This document shows positions 1 through 8,622 of a stretch of DNA of 13,605 nucleotides, in pieces. The DNA lies in the NCBI GenBank assembly GCA_001969505.1, contig LSSK01000862.1:1-13605 (forward strand), in the 5' to 3' direction. The notes beneath the pieces were generated by a model. That model was not told the origin of the DNA. It did not search any database and saw only the letters and a list, made by a program, of their open reading frames with translations. Position 1 is the stretch's first letter. Every line of letters begins with the position of its first letter. The translations under genes and the position numbers were made by a program. The stretch is from Zancudomyces culisetae (Eukaryota > Kickxellomycota > Harpellomycetes > Harpellales > Legeriomycetaceae).

Positions 1-173
1 TCGAGAAAATGTGCCGTAAATAATGTATTTAGAATTGGAAGGACGAATTTACATACCTGATCACCTCTGACAACATTCCAATTCTGAATCAGGGTTTCTG
101 GCTTCAGGGGTCGTACGTATCTGTATGCTATCGGACTAATGCCCTTCAAAACGCTTTTGTGTATAAATGACAT
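1..173 (-). CDS. MRPL40: Mitochondrial ribosomal protein uL24m (first exon, partial)
   Basis: A 5'-terminal exon reads on the minus strand from an ATG at 173 down to 57 (39 codons, phase 0) and is followed by a GTATGT donor at 56-51. The intron continues past the left edge, so only the N-terminus is present. The peptide is basic, as expected for a mitochondrial presequence, and ends in NWNVVRGDQ. This matches the opening of the L24/KOW fold (W-x-(I/V)-(V/L)-x-G-D-x-V), where the next residues would form the G-x-D-K-G-K loop. By family, uL24m is an assembly-initiating protein of the mitochondrial large subunit, near the exit tunnel. What I see is the start, the donor and the short motif; the identity is inferred from that motif and its distance from the N-terminus. 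The NUFIP gene lies upstream on the same strand. Confidence 0.68.
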   Translation of the reverse strand, partial: MSFIHKSVLKGISPIAYRYVRPLKPETLIQNWNVVRGDQVCKFVLPILNTLFTAHFL

Positions 174-941
174 CGTTTTTCCTCCGCGATTCGCGTATTG
201 TTGTTTATATTTTTAATGTTATTGGTAAATATATCTAGATAAAGAAGCAAAAAAAATGATTTTAAATAATTTGCAAGGTTGATTAGAACTAAAATGTTAA
301 TTTTTTGCCTCCCAGTGAGTGCCTCACTTTCAACTCGAAATACAGCCTATGGATCCATTTTGCAAGGCTGATTTGATTTGTAAACCAAAAAAAATTTTTT
401 TTTTCTGGGGGAGGCAGGAGGAGAAGAGTAAGGAAGGCATGTTTGAGTGCAAAGAAAATACAGAGTTACAATATATTTGATATTTACACATAAAATGGCC
501 ATTGTAATATAAAAAACCAAGCAAAAAAGACAAGGGAAATATATATCACTCTATAGGAACAAAGAATTAAGCCTTTTTAAACAGAGAAAAAGTTTTTATT
601 GTAGATGTAGTCTAGGCACTGCAGAATTCTAGTGTTTTCGGTTTTAATATCTCTTTGGAGGAGCTATAGAAAATAATAATTTGGACGTTAACACCCTCAT
701 TTTATTCATTGACCCTCCACCACTATCACCACTATCACCTAAACATATCTCACAATCATCCATACTTATAAAATAATAACAAAAACCATTACATGCTCTA
801 ATAATCCAAGCGGTTTGGATTCTTGCGCCTTCTTGGTCCCCATTTCGGTCGGTTTTTGTTTGTTTGTTCTAACCAAATCCTAATTTAACACCAAAACGTC
901 ATGAGTTGGCTCATAGCCAAAAATAAAACGGAGGTAAAATA
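174..941. other. Intergenic region upstream of uL24m, downstream of NUFIP
   Basis: This stretch separates two minus-strand genes. It should hold the uL24m promoter (nearer 174) and the NUFIP 3' end (nearer 941). It has long A and T runs (for example around 385-402), an imperfect tandem of CACTATCAC at about 719-739, and no convincing independent gene. A possible last NUFIP exon lies inside it: a TTAG acceptor at 882-880 opens a frame from 879 to a stop at 766. A shifted acceptor at 870-869 opens a different frame down to about 640. Neither frame shows a recognisable domain, so the choice cannot be settled by eye. Confidence 0.5.
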
Positions 942-2251
942 TCAAATATGATAAAATGAAAAAGCAGTTTTGCGGTTTACCTTTGGATGAAGGAATCTAC
1001 ATTTAGCTCCTTTGTTACATCTTCCCAGTTTAAAGTATTTACAGATAATATTACTGGTGTTAGGTTGTAATTCTGGAGCCCTGGTCGCAGGCAACACATC
1101 TGGAGGTGATGCGTCGGATCCAGCATCCAAGTCCAAATCAACTTCTGACTCGTACACAGATTCAGAACCGGAAGCAGAGTCTGAATCGGAATCAGAACTA
1201 GAACTAGAGATGGAATCGGTGTCCGAGTTCAAAGGCGAGTCAGATCTAGAACCAGGGTTGCCAATCAAGCTATTTTTAAAAGACTTTGGTGTGGATCTTC
1301 TATCACCCTTTGCTATGTTGGGCTTTCCAGGTTTGCTTGAAAGTATAACAGGGGTTTCAGGTTCGCTATCCTCTACTTAGCAAAGAATTTGAAAACAAGG
1401 TTAGTATCACATACGAAAGCCAATAATAACATATTCAAACATTTCAATAAGCGGTGGTTCGTACCTGAATCCATATCGGAGTTATAATCGGCAAGTAGGC
1501 CCAATGGATCATGCACCTAGAAAAGTACAAAAAACAAAAACTAGTAATAAATATACTTGATGTTTTTGTATACTACTTTATCTGAAGTAGCCACAATAAA
1601 GTAAGTTTAAGGTGATGAAGAATATTACAAGGATAATTGATAGCAGGCTCATAGTTTAGAACCAAAAACCAAAGACACATATTAACACAAGTTCACTTAC
1701 AGGTTCAGAAATAGGTTCTTTGGACCGAGGATAATTCTTCCTTCGTTGCCGTATCCATTCTGCAATCTGTTCGGGTGTATCCAGACGAAAGGGTAGTAAT
1801 GGGTTTATTCTATTTGATATAAAATATGATTTTTTAAATATGATTTTGGGTTCTAGCAGTTTAACCACTCTAAGCCAACTTTACTGTTATCATAAAGACA
1901 TTCTTCTCATCTTTACCAGATCTATCAAACTAATTCAACTTACATTTTAGGTTTTTTCGTGTCGATTTGTGCCGATATCGAGGCGTTTTCATTTGTATTT
2001 GTGTTTTTGGTTTGTCTAAAAACAAAGAAGAAAATAATTATGCTTGATTTTCCCTTCTCCCCTCCCCCTTCTTTTCCCTTTTTACTTGATGTTCAAGGTT
2101 CATTGTCAAAAATAAAATAAAAGGCATCACTAAATGGAACTTACTCTTCAACAAATGCTGATTGAAATTGATATTTTCTCTTTAGATTTTGTTCAGCTTC
2201 CTGTACTGTGGTCGGATCTAGAAAAAAAAACGAACTGGATTCATCCTCCAT
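942..2251 (-). CDS. NUFIP1: NUFIP1/Rsa1-family snoRNP assembly factor with CCCH zinc finger
   Basis: Exons on minus: 2251-2145, 2015-1944, 1869-1701, 1516-1465 and 1372-981 (or to a stop at 942 if the last intron is retained). Phase is kept at each junction. The start is the first ATG, giving MEDESSS. Residues 83-107 carry the NUFIP core (PFRLDTPEQIAEW, then RQRRKNYP), the segment that binds Snu13/15.5K during box C/D snoRNP assembly. Residues 119-133 give DPLGLLADYNSD, the LLA-Y-SDSD element common in the family. A Ser/Asp/Glu-rich tract follows at about 175-215. A complete C-x7-C-x5-C-x3-H finger uses C244, C252, C258 and H262. The finger ends exactly at a GTAAAC donor (980-975), so a further exon towards 766 is likely. 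Expected location is nucleus/nucleolus. The main alternative is a generic CCCH protein, but the NUFIP core argues against that. Confidence 0.82.
2052..2078 (-). other. Putative G-quadruplex motif in NUFIP intron 1
   Basis: On the minus (sense) strand this intronic stretch has four G-runs of 3, 5, 4 and 3 separated by loops of 7, 1 and 4 nt, which satisfies the canonical G3+N1-7 pattern. It stands out in otherwise A+T-rich DNA and lies in the first intron (2144-2016), near its 3' end. It could fold in DNA or in pre-mRNA; a plain polypurine tract with no role is the alternative. Confidence 0.6.
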
Positions 2252-2578
2252 GTTGCTATGATAATAGTATATCTTTGGGTATTATATTTGTTCCAAGTGT
2301 TCGGCTGAACTTTCGAGTTATGAGCAACATAAAATCAAAAACCAAAAACCAAAAAGCGAAAGCCAAAAGCCAAAAGCCAAAAGCCAAATCGCAAAGGTTG
2401 CACTTGGAATTTTGGCCAATCAGAACCTCCTTATGTTTCATTTGCATTACGAGTATATTCATATAAATTATTAGAATTCTAACTTGAAAAAATCATAAAA
2501 ATGGTGATGATGATAGGCAACAAGTAGTGTAAAAAGGAAGAAAGAAAAACACTGGACAAATAGAGAAGAGTATAAGAT
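2252..2578. other. Spacer between SNX8/MVP1 3' end and NUFIP start
   Basis: This 327-bp stretch lies between two tandem minus-strand genes and must contain the SNX8/MVP1 3' UTR and polyadenylation region (near 2578) and the NUFIP promoter (near 2252). Its only notable structure is the AGCCAAA heptamer array at 2361-2388. I see no additional coding region; short frames here are low-complexity and lack any family signal. Confidence 0.55.
2361..2388 (+). repeat. Heptanucleotide tandem repeat (AGCCAAA) x4
   Basis: Four perfect units of AGCCAAA (TTTGGCT on the other strand) are preceded by degenerate related units from about 2337 (ACCAAAA-type). The array lies about 110-135 bp upstream of the NUFIP start codon, so in its likely promoter. 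It is a simple-sequence microsatellite; a regulatory role is only a guess. Confidence 0.8.
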
Positions 2579-5500
2579 TCAAGAAAAGTCCTCGGGGTCG
2601 CTTGGAATGAAGGAAGCAGGAGTAGCGGACTGCTTCCAGGCATTTAGCATTAGTGTGTGGTGTTTTACAAAATCACCAACCAACCTGTTGTATATCTTGT
2701 AGTAGAAGGCTTTGTACCTTCTGTACCTTTCGTGTTCATGGAAAAACATAATTTTCATCAATCGTTCTTCATATTGGATTTCAAAAATACTTGATTTTTC
2801 TGCGTTTAGGAGCTTCGTAACTTTGTTGATTTGGGATGAATCGCTAGAATTTGCCTCTGTTAGGGCATGAAGCTGCTGTTTGTATCCAATAAGCCTCTCC
2901 TCAACTTTTTTCGCCTCAGAAGATCGATCATAGGTTTTTAGCCGGTCAATAAGAGCCTAACAGCGGAAACGATAAAGCGGTTAATGAATTATTAGAGTCA
3001 ATAACTCGGAAAGAATCATATGAAAATACCATACCTTCATTGTAAACATAGCCCTAATCAATCTTCTTGCCAATGAAATAGCCCCTGAGTTGATCATTTG
3101 ACTCTATGTATAAACCAGTCACAGAATTTTGAACATGATGAATAAAAACAAAATAATGAATTAACCTTGTTTCCTTGAAACTACGAGACAAGTGGAAAAT
3201 GTATTACCATTGATTTATCCAGCAAGGATATGTCACTCAAACTTAACGAAAGTTCACCGAGGCATCGATTTAGTTTCTTATCTGCAGCTCGAGGCTGTAG
3301 GGTTAGTGAAACCATTTCACTTTCCTCGTGTGGCACGTTTGATGGCCTGTAATTGTTTGAATGTAGTAAAAAAGCGAAAATTAAATAAACGGCACACTTA
3401 ACAAAAAAAAAAGTCAATAGAAATGGGAATACAGAGGCAAACCATATTCCTTTTTGTATATTTGGCTAGAGAGAGCAAAAAAGAAAAAAAGAATAACTTA
3501 CCTTAGACCCTCGCTAAGCGTTAAGATTTCGTCTCCAATCAGACTCGTATATCGTGACACCCTCTCCAAAGCAACTGCTTGAACCCTTAAGCTATCTAAA
3601 TCCTTTAGCACAGATGCGTACACCTTATCGAGATCAGCAAAAAAGAGCTCGAATTGCTTGTAGGAAATGCCTGATGCCAACACATTTAAATCTAGCTCCT
3701 CCACTTTAGTGTCATAGGAATAGTTCTTCAACTCTCGATTTAAATCCTAATAATCAAAACAGTTGATTAAACCCAAAAACAATAAAATATACCAGTTGAA
3801 TATAAATCCAGAAGCGATGGTACTTTGTATGATATAAATGCAAGTCAATATAATTCTATTTACCGCTTTATCTGTAAAAAACATTTTGACAACAGCATCG
3901 TTTTTCAAGTATGGTATTCTGTATATTGCATTGGCAAATCTATTTAGGCCCTCTAGTCTATTGTCTAAAAATTTCCTGTCGACTATAAATCAGTAATTCC
4001 ACAAACTTTTTTTTTTCAGTAGAAAAATGTCTTTTGTTTTATCGTATTAAGTTTGTGCTCAAAAAGGGACTATACATTGACTATGTGTGCTAGAAAAGCC
4101 ACATAGTATTTTCGTCCGCACAACATATTAAAAATTCAGTTTAAAAAAAAGGGAAAATAAAAGTCTGGATAAAATTACCTGGAAATCCCTTGGGTGGAAT
4201 CAGCGGGAGCATTCGGAAAAAGTATTTTTTGCCAAGATAGGTTGATAGGTAGAAGAAATCATTATACCTCCTAACCACCTTTGCTTGAGTTTCCTATATA
4301 TGTTTATTCAACAGACAAGTTTTTTAGATTGGTGCATGTAATATTTTCAAAAGTGCTAGACTAACCTTTGTAGTGATATCATAGTTGATGTGTTTAAAAA
4401 CAACACCTCCACGTTCTGCAGATTCAACCACATCAATCGGATCCTCTTCTAGTGCAAATTGACTAAGATCATCTCCATCAACAAGTTTGAGCTTTGAAAG
4501 TATTTCACTCAAATTCTCCTCTACCGATCTTCTAGACTCGGACTCTTCGGTCTTGACTGTTCCTGTGGAAAACTTTCTATCTCTGTTGTCTACCGATTTT
4601 TTTGAAAAGCTCTCTCGAGACCTCGCACCTTTACCCTCCTTGCCTCCCCAAGAATCATTTATGGATGATTCTTCATTCCCAATGAGTGATGGTTTGTCAG
4701 CATCGGGCTGTTGGGTTCTGAATTCCTCTTCATCAAAGTCATAAAACACAGGCTCTGTGAGTGCTATAAAAGGATTATGTAAATCAATAGTTGGGTATGT
4801 GTGTCCATATGTAGTGGTTCGATTGCTTTCAAATGAAAAAATGCATTTTATGAGTTTAACGAGTTTTAAAAACAGCGTTTAACAAGCGTGCTGAGTATAC
4901 TTTTGCTATCTTACATCTTTTATTTGCTTCGAGTGATATAAGGCTGGGTTCTACCGTTAAAATATAATATTTTTTTGTTAGTATAAATAATTTGATGCTA
5001 GGAGACATAAAAAAATGCACCAAGAAAAAATGAAATAATAAAACCAACCTATACCACGTTGAGCAAGCGATATGAGTGCCAAAGCTAGGTTAAAGCTTTG
5101 TCGAGAAACAGGACCAGATCTTTCCGGTACTGCCAATATTAATATCTATTTCCGGTTTTATGAAATACGTTAGTAGTTTTACCCTTTTATCCTTTTTTTA
5201 CACCATTCTTTTGGGGAAAAAAAAGTGGACAAATCACCTGCTGAACCATTAATTTGAACAGATAAGTTAAAATATTAAAATTGAAATACCTCTTCCAGTG
5301 TAAGTACAGAAAGTTCTGCTTTATTTAATAACTTTACCAAATCCTCCCTCATCACCGAGCCATCGTTGCCGCTAGCAGCAATATATGCTTTATCGTACAT
5401 TGGTGGTAGCACTACATCATCTATATTAGTGCGCATTACGTATTTATTATATAGTTAGCAATCTTTCTTTTCCTTATACCGTCACTTATATTTACTATGG

Positions 5501-5595
5501 TAGAAATTCAAATTACCCAGACATGCTCTTGAAGGATAATTAAGTTGAACGGGTTCAACGGTAGAATCACCCCATGGATCTTGAAAATCGAACAT
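2579..5595 (-). CDS. MVP1: Sorting nexin of the SNX8/Mvp1 type (PX-BAR), 11 exons, complete
   Basis: Exons on minus: 5595-5517, 5420-5290, 5145-5055, 4950-4915, 4763-4366, 4293-4179, 3982-3864, 3746-3502, 3346-3208, 3103-3035 and 2956-2579. They total 1800 nt in one frame, giving 599 residues (yeast Mvp1 has about 511). The start is MFDFQDPWGDS. Residues about 28-112 match the EH-like N-terminus of SNX8/Mvp1, with the hallmark FNLALALISLAQ. An acidic, Ser-rich linker follows. The PX domain (about 224-323) has RRYNDF at 253-258, PPK at 278-280 and a late RF at 298-299, the expected phosphatidylinositol-3-phosphate contacts. Residues 324-599 are helical and charged, with the heptad-like pattern and terminal Phe/Tyr-rich helix of the BAR region. 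By family it tubulates endosomal membrane and recycles cargo from endosome to Golgi or vacuole. It acts as a peripheral endosomal protein. Confidence 0.93.
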
Positions 5596-5923
5596 TTTTA
5601 CCACCAAATCACACTCTTATGTGACAATCGAGTTTCTAGTGTTTTTTCTCACTTTTGTGTAAGTTTATGCCTCACTGTAGATTTAGCTTCCTATTTGAAG
5701 TATAAAGACGTTTTTTCAAAACTAATAGAATATTATATTTAGGACTATTTTTTGGGTTGCTTTAAAAGAGTAAAATGTTAAAATTAGTAAAAGTGCACCG
5801 TATTTGCACACGATTTGTGTAAAATAAACGAAAATTACCAAGAAAACGACAATTCAAAAACAGGTAATTATCTAATGTTTTACCCAAAGTAAATACTGCG
5901 AGGTCAGCTCGTATTTTACATAC

Positions 5924-5943
5924 TTATGTTTATGTTTATGTTT
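5924..5943 (+). repeat. Short hexanucleotide tandem (TTATGT-type, about three units)
   Basis: Three consecutive copies of a TTATGT/TTTATG hexamer are followed by a degenerate fourth. It is a simple-sequence repeat about 330 bp upstream of the sorting-nexin start codon, with no evident function. Confidence 0.7.
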
Positions 5944-6403
5944 ATATTCACATTCAGACTCAACATTCTTTGAAGAGAACATTGGTGTAGCACTAACAAT
6001 CTCACAACCCCGCCAAAAGAGTATAAAAATAACACAAAAAGATAGTTGCGAAAAGAACACTTATTAAAAAGAAGGGTACAATAATAAAGAGTTAATCGAA
6101 ATTATATGATCAAATATGCCACTTATTAGCTCGATTCTTCGGGGCTAAGATAAGATTACTGTTGTGCTTTTGTAGACTTTATCACTTTTCTTTAGTAAAG
6201 GAGTGGTGGTAAATCGAAAGGCAAAATAAGCTGGAAAGCCACTAAAAACAGAATTATAGTCTCCAAAGTGCCATAGTGTTGTGAATGTTCGTTTTTATGT
6301 CAAGGTACACAAAAATGTCAGTGTCTTGTGCGGAACTAGCAAGCACGAGTTGTTAATTCGTTGCCCCCCCCTCCCAATTTTAGTAGTTCATGAAATGGGT
6401 GAA

Positions 6404-6456
6404 GGTCTGCCCAATTCTTGAGTTTTATACTGGGTGTAGCAGAATTGGCTGAGGCC
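6404..6456 (+). repeat. Imperfect inverted repeat (hairpin-forming)
   Basis: The left arm at 6404-6418 and right arm at 6441-6456 share an AATTCT/AGAATT core extended by GCC/GGC and GGTCT/AGGCC, with small bulges and a loop of about 22 nt. It lies about 190-240 bp upstream of the kinase start codon. It could be a regulatory hairpin, or a remnant of a small inverted-repeat element. Confidence 0.5.
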
Positions 6457-6642
6457 TATACCAATCGAAATTAAATTGCTGCAACGTATAAAATTATGCT
6501 CCCTAAAACTCCTGGCGTTTTTTTGGCTTCCTTATAAAAAAATATTAACAAAAGGCCAGATACATCGAAACTTGAATAAGCAAACAAGACCTGTAAACAT
6601 CAGCATAAAAAAGAAATAAAAGCAAATTCGATATACAGATAT

Positions 6643-8622
6643 ATGGAGAACTATCAGGTACTCATTCATTTATCATTCAATTTCATATCTTTTATTGTTT
6701 AAGCTTTTTAGTGAATGATATGCAAGAATGGCTTGTAAATTATGGAAAAAAGTTGAAAATTAATCTTGTTCGTGAATACTAGAAAATAGAGAAGCTAGGA
6801 GAGGGTAAATATTTTGTCTGACATTTGTTGATCACACATTGCGGAATGATCATTTTGAACAATTATCAAACATATTCTCTTTATGGAAAAAACGATAAAA
6901 CAATGAAGCAATCGAATACAAGCCCAGTAGTAATGATGGCATAAATAAATGAATGAATATACAAATAGGGTCATATGGGATAGTCTACAAGGCTCAAAAT
7001 AAAGAGACAAACGAAATTGTGGCATTAAAACGAATAAGGCTAGACAGTGAAGAAGAAGGGGTAATATTTGCTACAAAAACGATTTTAGAATTGCTACCAT
7101 TTTGGGTCTTTGTCTATTTCCAAATCGAGGAGTAAATAAAAAGCTTGAACATACTTTTGAATCGCTAATGTAGGTCCCATGCACGGCAATACGTGAGATA
7201 TCGCTACTGAAAGAGCTTAAACATCCAAATATAGTCGGGTACGTAGCGTAATTTGGTTTATTTATGAATTTATATTTCCCAATGCAATCATAGGTATTAA
7301 ATAACTACCAGATTAATAATTATGGAAAGGGTGCTATAAGATCTGACATAACATACATACTATAACCGTGTAGACTTCAAGATGTCCTTCACACGGAAAA
7401 AAAATTAACATTGGTATTTGATTACTTGGACTCCGATCTCAAAAAATACATAGATTCTTGTGGTGGTGATTTGGATGTTATCACAATTAAGGTTGGACTC
7501 ATATTTCTTTATTAATTTACTTACCTATATGTAAAATATGGAAATAAGTGCTTTTTTCGTAATGCTATTACGTTCAAACCTAACTAATCTTATCATTTTT
7601 TGTATCTAGAACTTTATGTACCAGCTCTTGTGTGGTGTCGAGTATTCTCATAGAAACAGAGTTTTGCACCGCGATCTGAAACCGCAAAACCTTTTGATTA
7701 GCAAGGTATATTCAATATTATTTATTGGAACCACCAACCCATTTAGAAACATTGGCTGACTGGCTGCTTTGTTATTTTGCTTATTCTCGTGTTAACATCT
7801 ACTCAATAGAAAGGTGAACTTAAACTGGGCGACTTTGGGCTTGCTAGGGCGTATGGAATCCCAGTCCGGTCATACTCACACGAAGTAGTTACACTCTGGT
7901 ATAGAGCGCCGGATGTATTGCTGGGATCTCGAAAATATGGACCAGAGATTGACATATGGTCTGTGGGCTGTATTTTTGCGGAAATGGTTACTGGAAGGCC
8001 TCTTTTCCCTGGGAATTCAGTCGCTGACCAGCTTTTGAAAATATTTAAGGTCTTGGGTACACCTATTGATATTAATCTGCTACCCAGCAGAAAATTGAGT
8101 ATGGACTCAACCAACAGATTACCTACTGTTACAGATACGTTGAGAAATGACGCAGCAGTACTCGACGAAGGTATCGAGCATAACGAAAACGTGGGCGAAG
8201 ACAATAAAAATGAGACCTTGCAAAGTAAAATTGACGATCAAGATATCACAAGGCTGGATCAGTCTATCGAGGATTACAGCAATGATCCCAGAGCATGGCC
8301 CGACGTTTCGAAGCTTCCCGAATGGAAACACGATTTTCCAATTTATTCGCGAATATGTTTGGAGCCATTACTACCAAAACTTGACTCCAAGGGCATCGAT
8401 TTATTTGAAAAACTTTTGGCATATATTCCTGAGAAACGGATTTCAGCAGAGGAAGCACTGCGGCGTAAGTATCATATTTTTTTTTGAATATCTCGCGCTT
8501 TTTAACAGAAAAAGCAGTTTTACTGAAATTTTATCACTCGAACAAAGTCAATTGACGCCATCTAACGCTCATTCATAGATCCGTATTTCCATGATATCAG
8601 ACGAGGCAACCCATCTAGATAA
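6643..8622 (+). CDS. PHO85: Cyclin-dependent kinase of the Pho85/CDK5 class with an acidic C-lobe insert
   Basis: Exons: 6643-6657, 6783-6804, 6969-7060, 7174-7238, 7374-7491, 7610-7705, 7810-8464 and 8579-8622. They total 1107 nt, giving 368 residues (Pho85 about 305, CDK5 292). The start MENYQ is spliced to KIEKLGEG. Key residues: glycine loop GEGSYG (11-16, with Tyr15), Lys33, PCTAIRE (45-51), HRDLKPQN (124-131, Asp126), DFG (144-146), GIPVRSYS with Ser159 where other CDKs have the T-loop Thr, and [10 protein letters not shown]. The end is EALRHPYF. Motifs such as [10 protein letters not shown] and GIPV place it with Pho85/CDK5 rather than Cdc28. This class needs a cyclin-type partner but generally not T-loop phosphorylation. 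Fungal members act in phosphate, glycogen and cell-cycle control. Between G219-T220-P221 and W299-P300, 77 residues replace the usual 4-5. All catalytic residues are present. Confidence 0.93.
8065..8295 (+). other. Extra acidic segment inside the kinase C-lobe (residues 222-298)
   Basis: This in-frame stretch lies between the conserved GTP and WP motifs of the kinase, where CDK2, CDK5 and Pho85 have only four or five residues. It is rich in Asp, Glu, Asn and Ser, net acidic, and predicted by composition to be mostly unstructured. It has no GT...AG pair whose removal obviously restores the usual GTP-x4-WP spacing, so I treat it as translated. It sits next to the CMGC insert region, which in CDKs binds Cks-type partners. 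Confidence 0.75.

Larger units (their letters stand above)
5596..6642. promoter_or_regulatory. Divergent intergenic/promoter region between SNX8/MVP1 (-) and the CDK gene (+)
   Basis: About 1.05 kb separate the two start codons, so both promoters should lie here. Visible structure includes a TTATGT-type hexamer tandem at about 5924-5943, a C-run at 6364-6371, an imperfect inverted repeat at 6404-6456, and TATA-like A+T blocks at about 6487 and 6533 upstream of the kinase start. I find no convincing gene. One minus-strand frame at 5872-6060 begins with a hydrophobic stretch but has no ATG there. Confidence 0.55.

Noticed and set aside
330-533. Minus-strand frame in the uL24m/NUFIP spacer
   Set aside because: Low-complexity composition from A/T runs, no domain and no supporting splice context.
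1012-1380. A 122-codon + strand frame opposite the NUFIP serine/acidic exon
   Set aside because: It is the antisense shadow of the repetitive Ser/Asp/Glu codons; it has no family signal and lies over a well-supported minus-strand exon.
5872-6060. Minus-strand frame with a hydrophobic start resembling a small secreted protein
   Set aside because: There is no ATG at its beginning (it opens at GTG), the His/Lys repeat comes from a hexamer microsatellite, and it sits in the promoter region.
8065-8295. The kinase insert as a retained intron
   Set aside because: I see no GT...AG pair whose removal restores the family spacing, and the frame stays open throughout, so translation is the simpler reading.
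7803-8331. Minus-strand frames opposite the large kinase exon
   Set aside because: They are shadows of the kinase coding sequence, whose motifs fix the real strand and frame.
8147-8578. An alternative + frame overlapping the kinase insert and tail
   Set aside because: It is the out-of-phase shadow of exon 7; the kinase frame retains the conserved C-terminal motifs and splices to HPYF.
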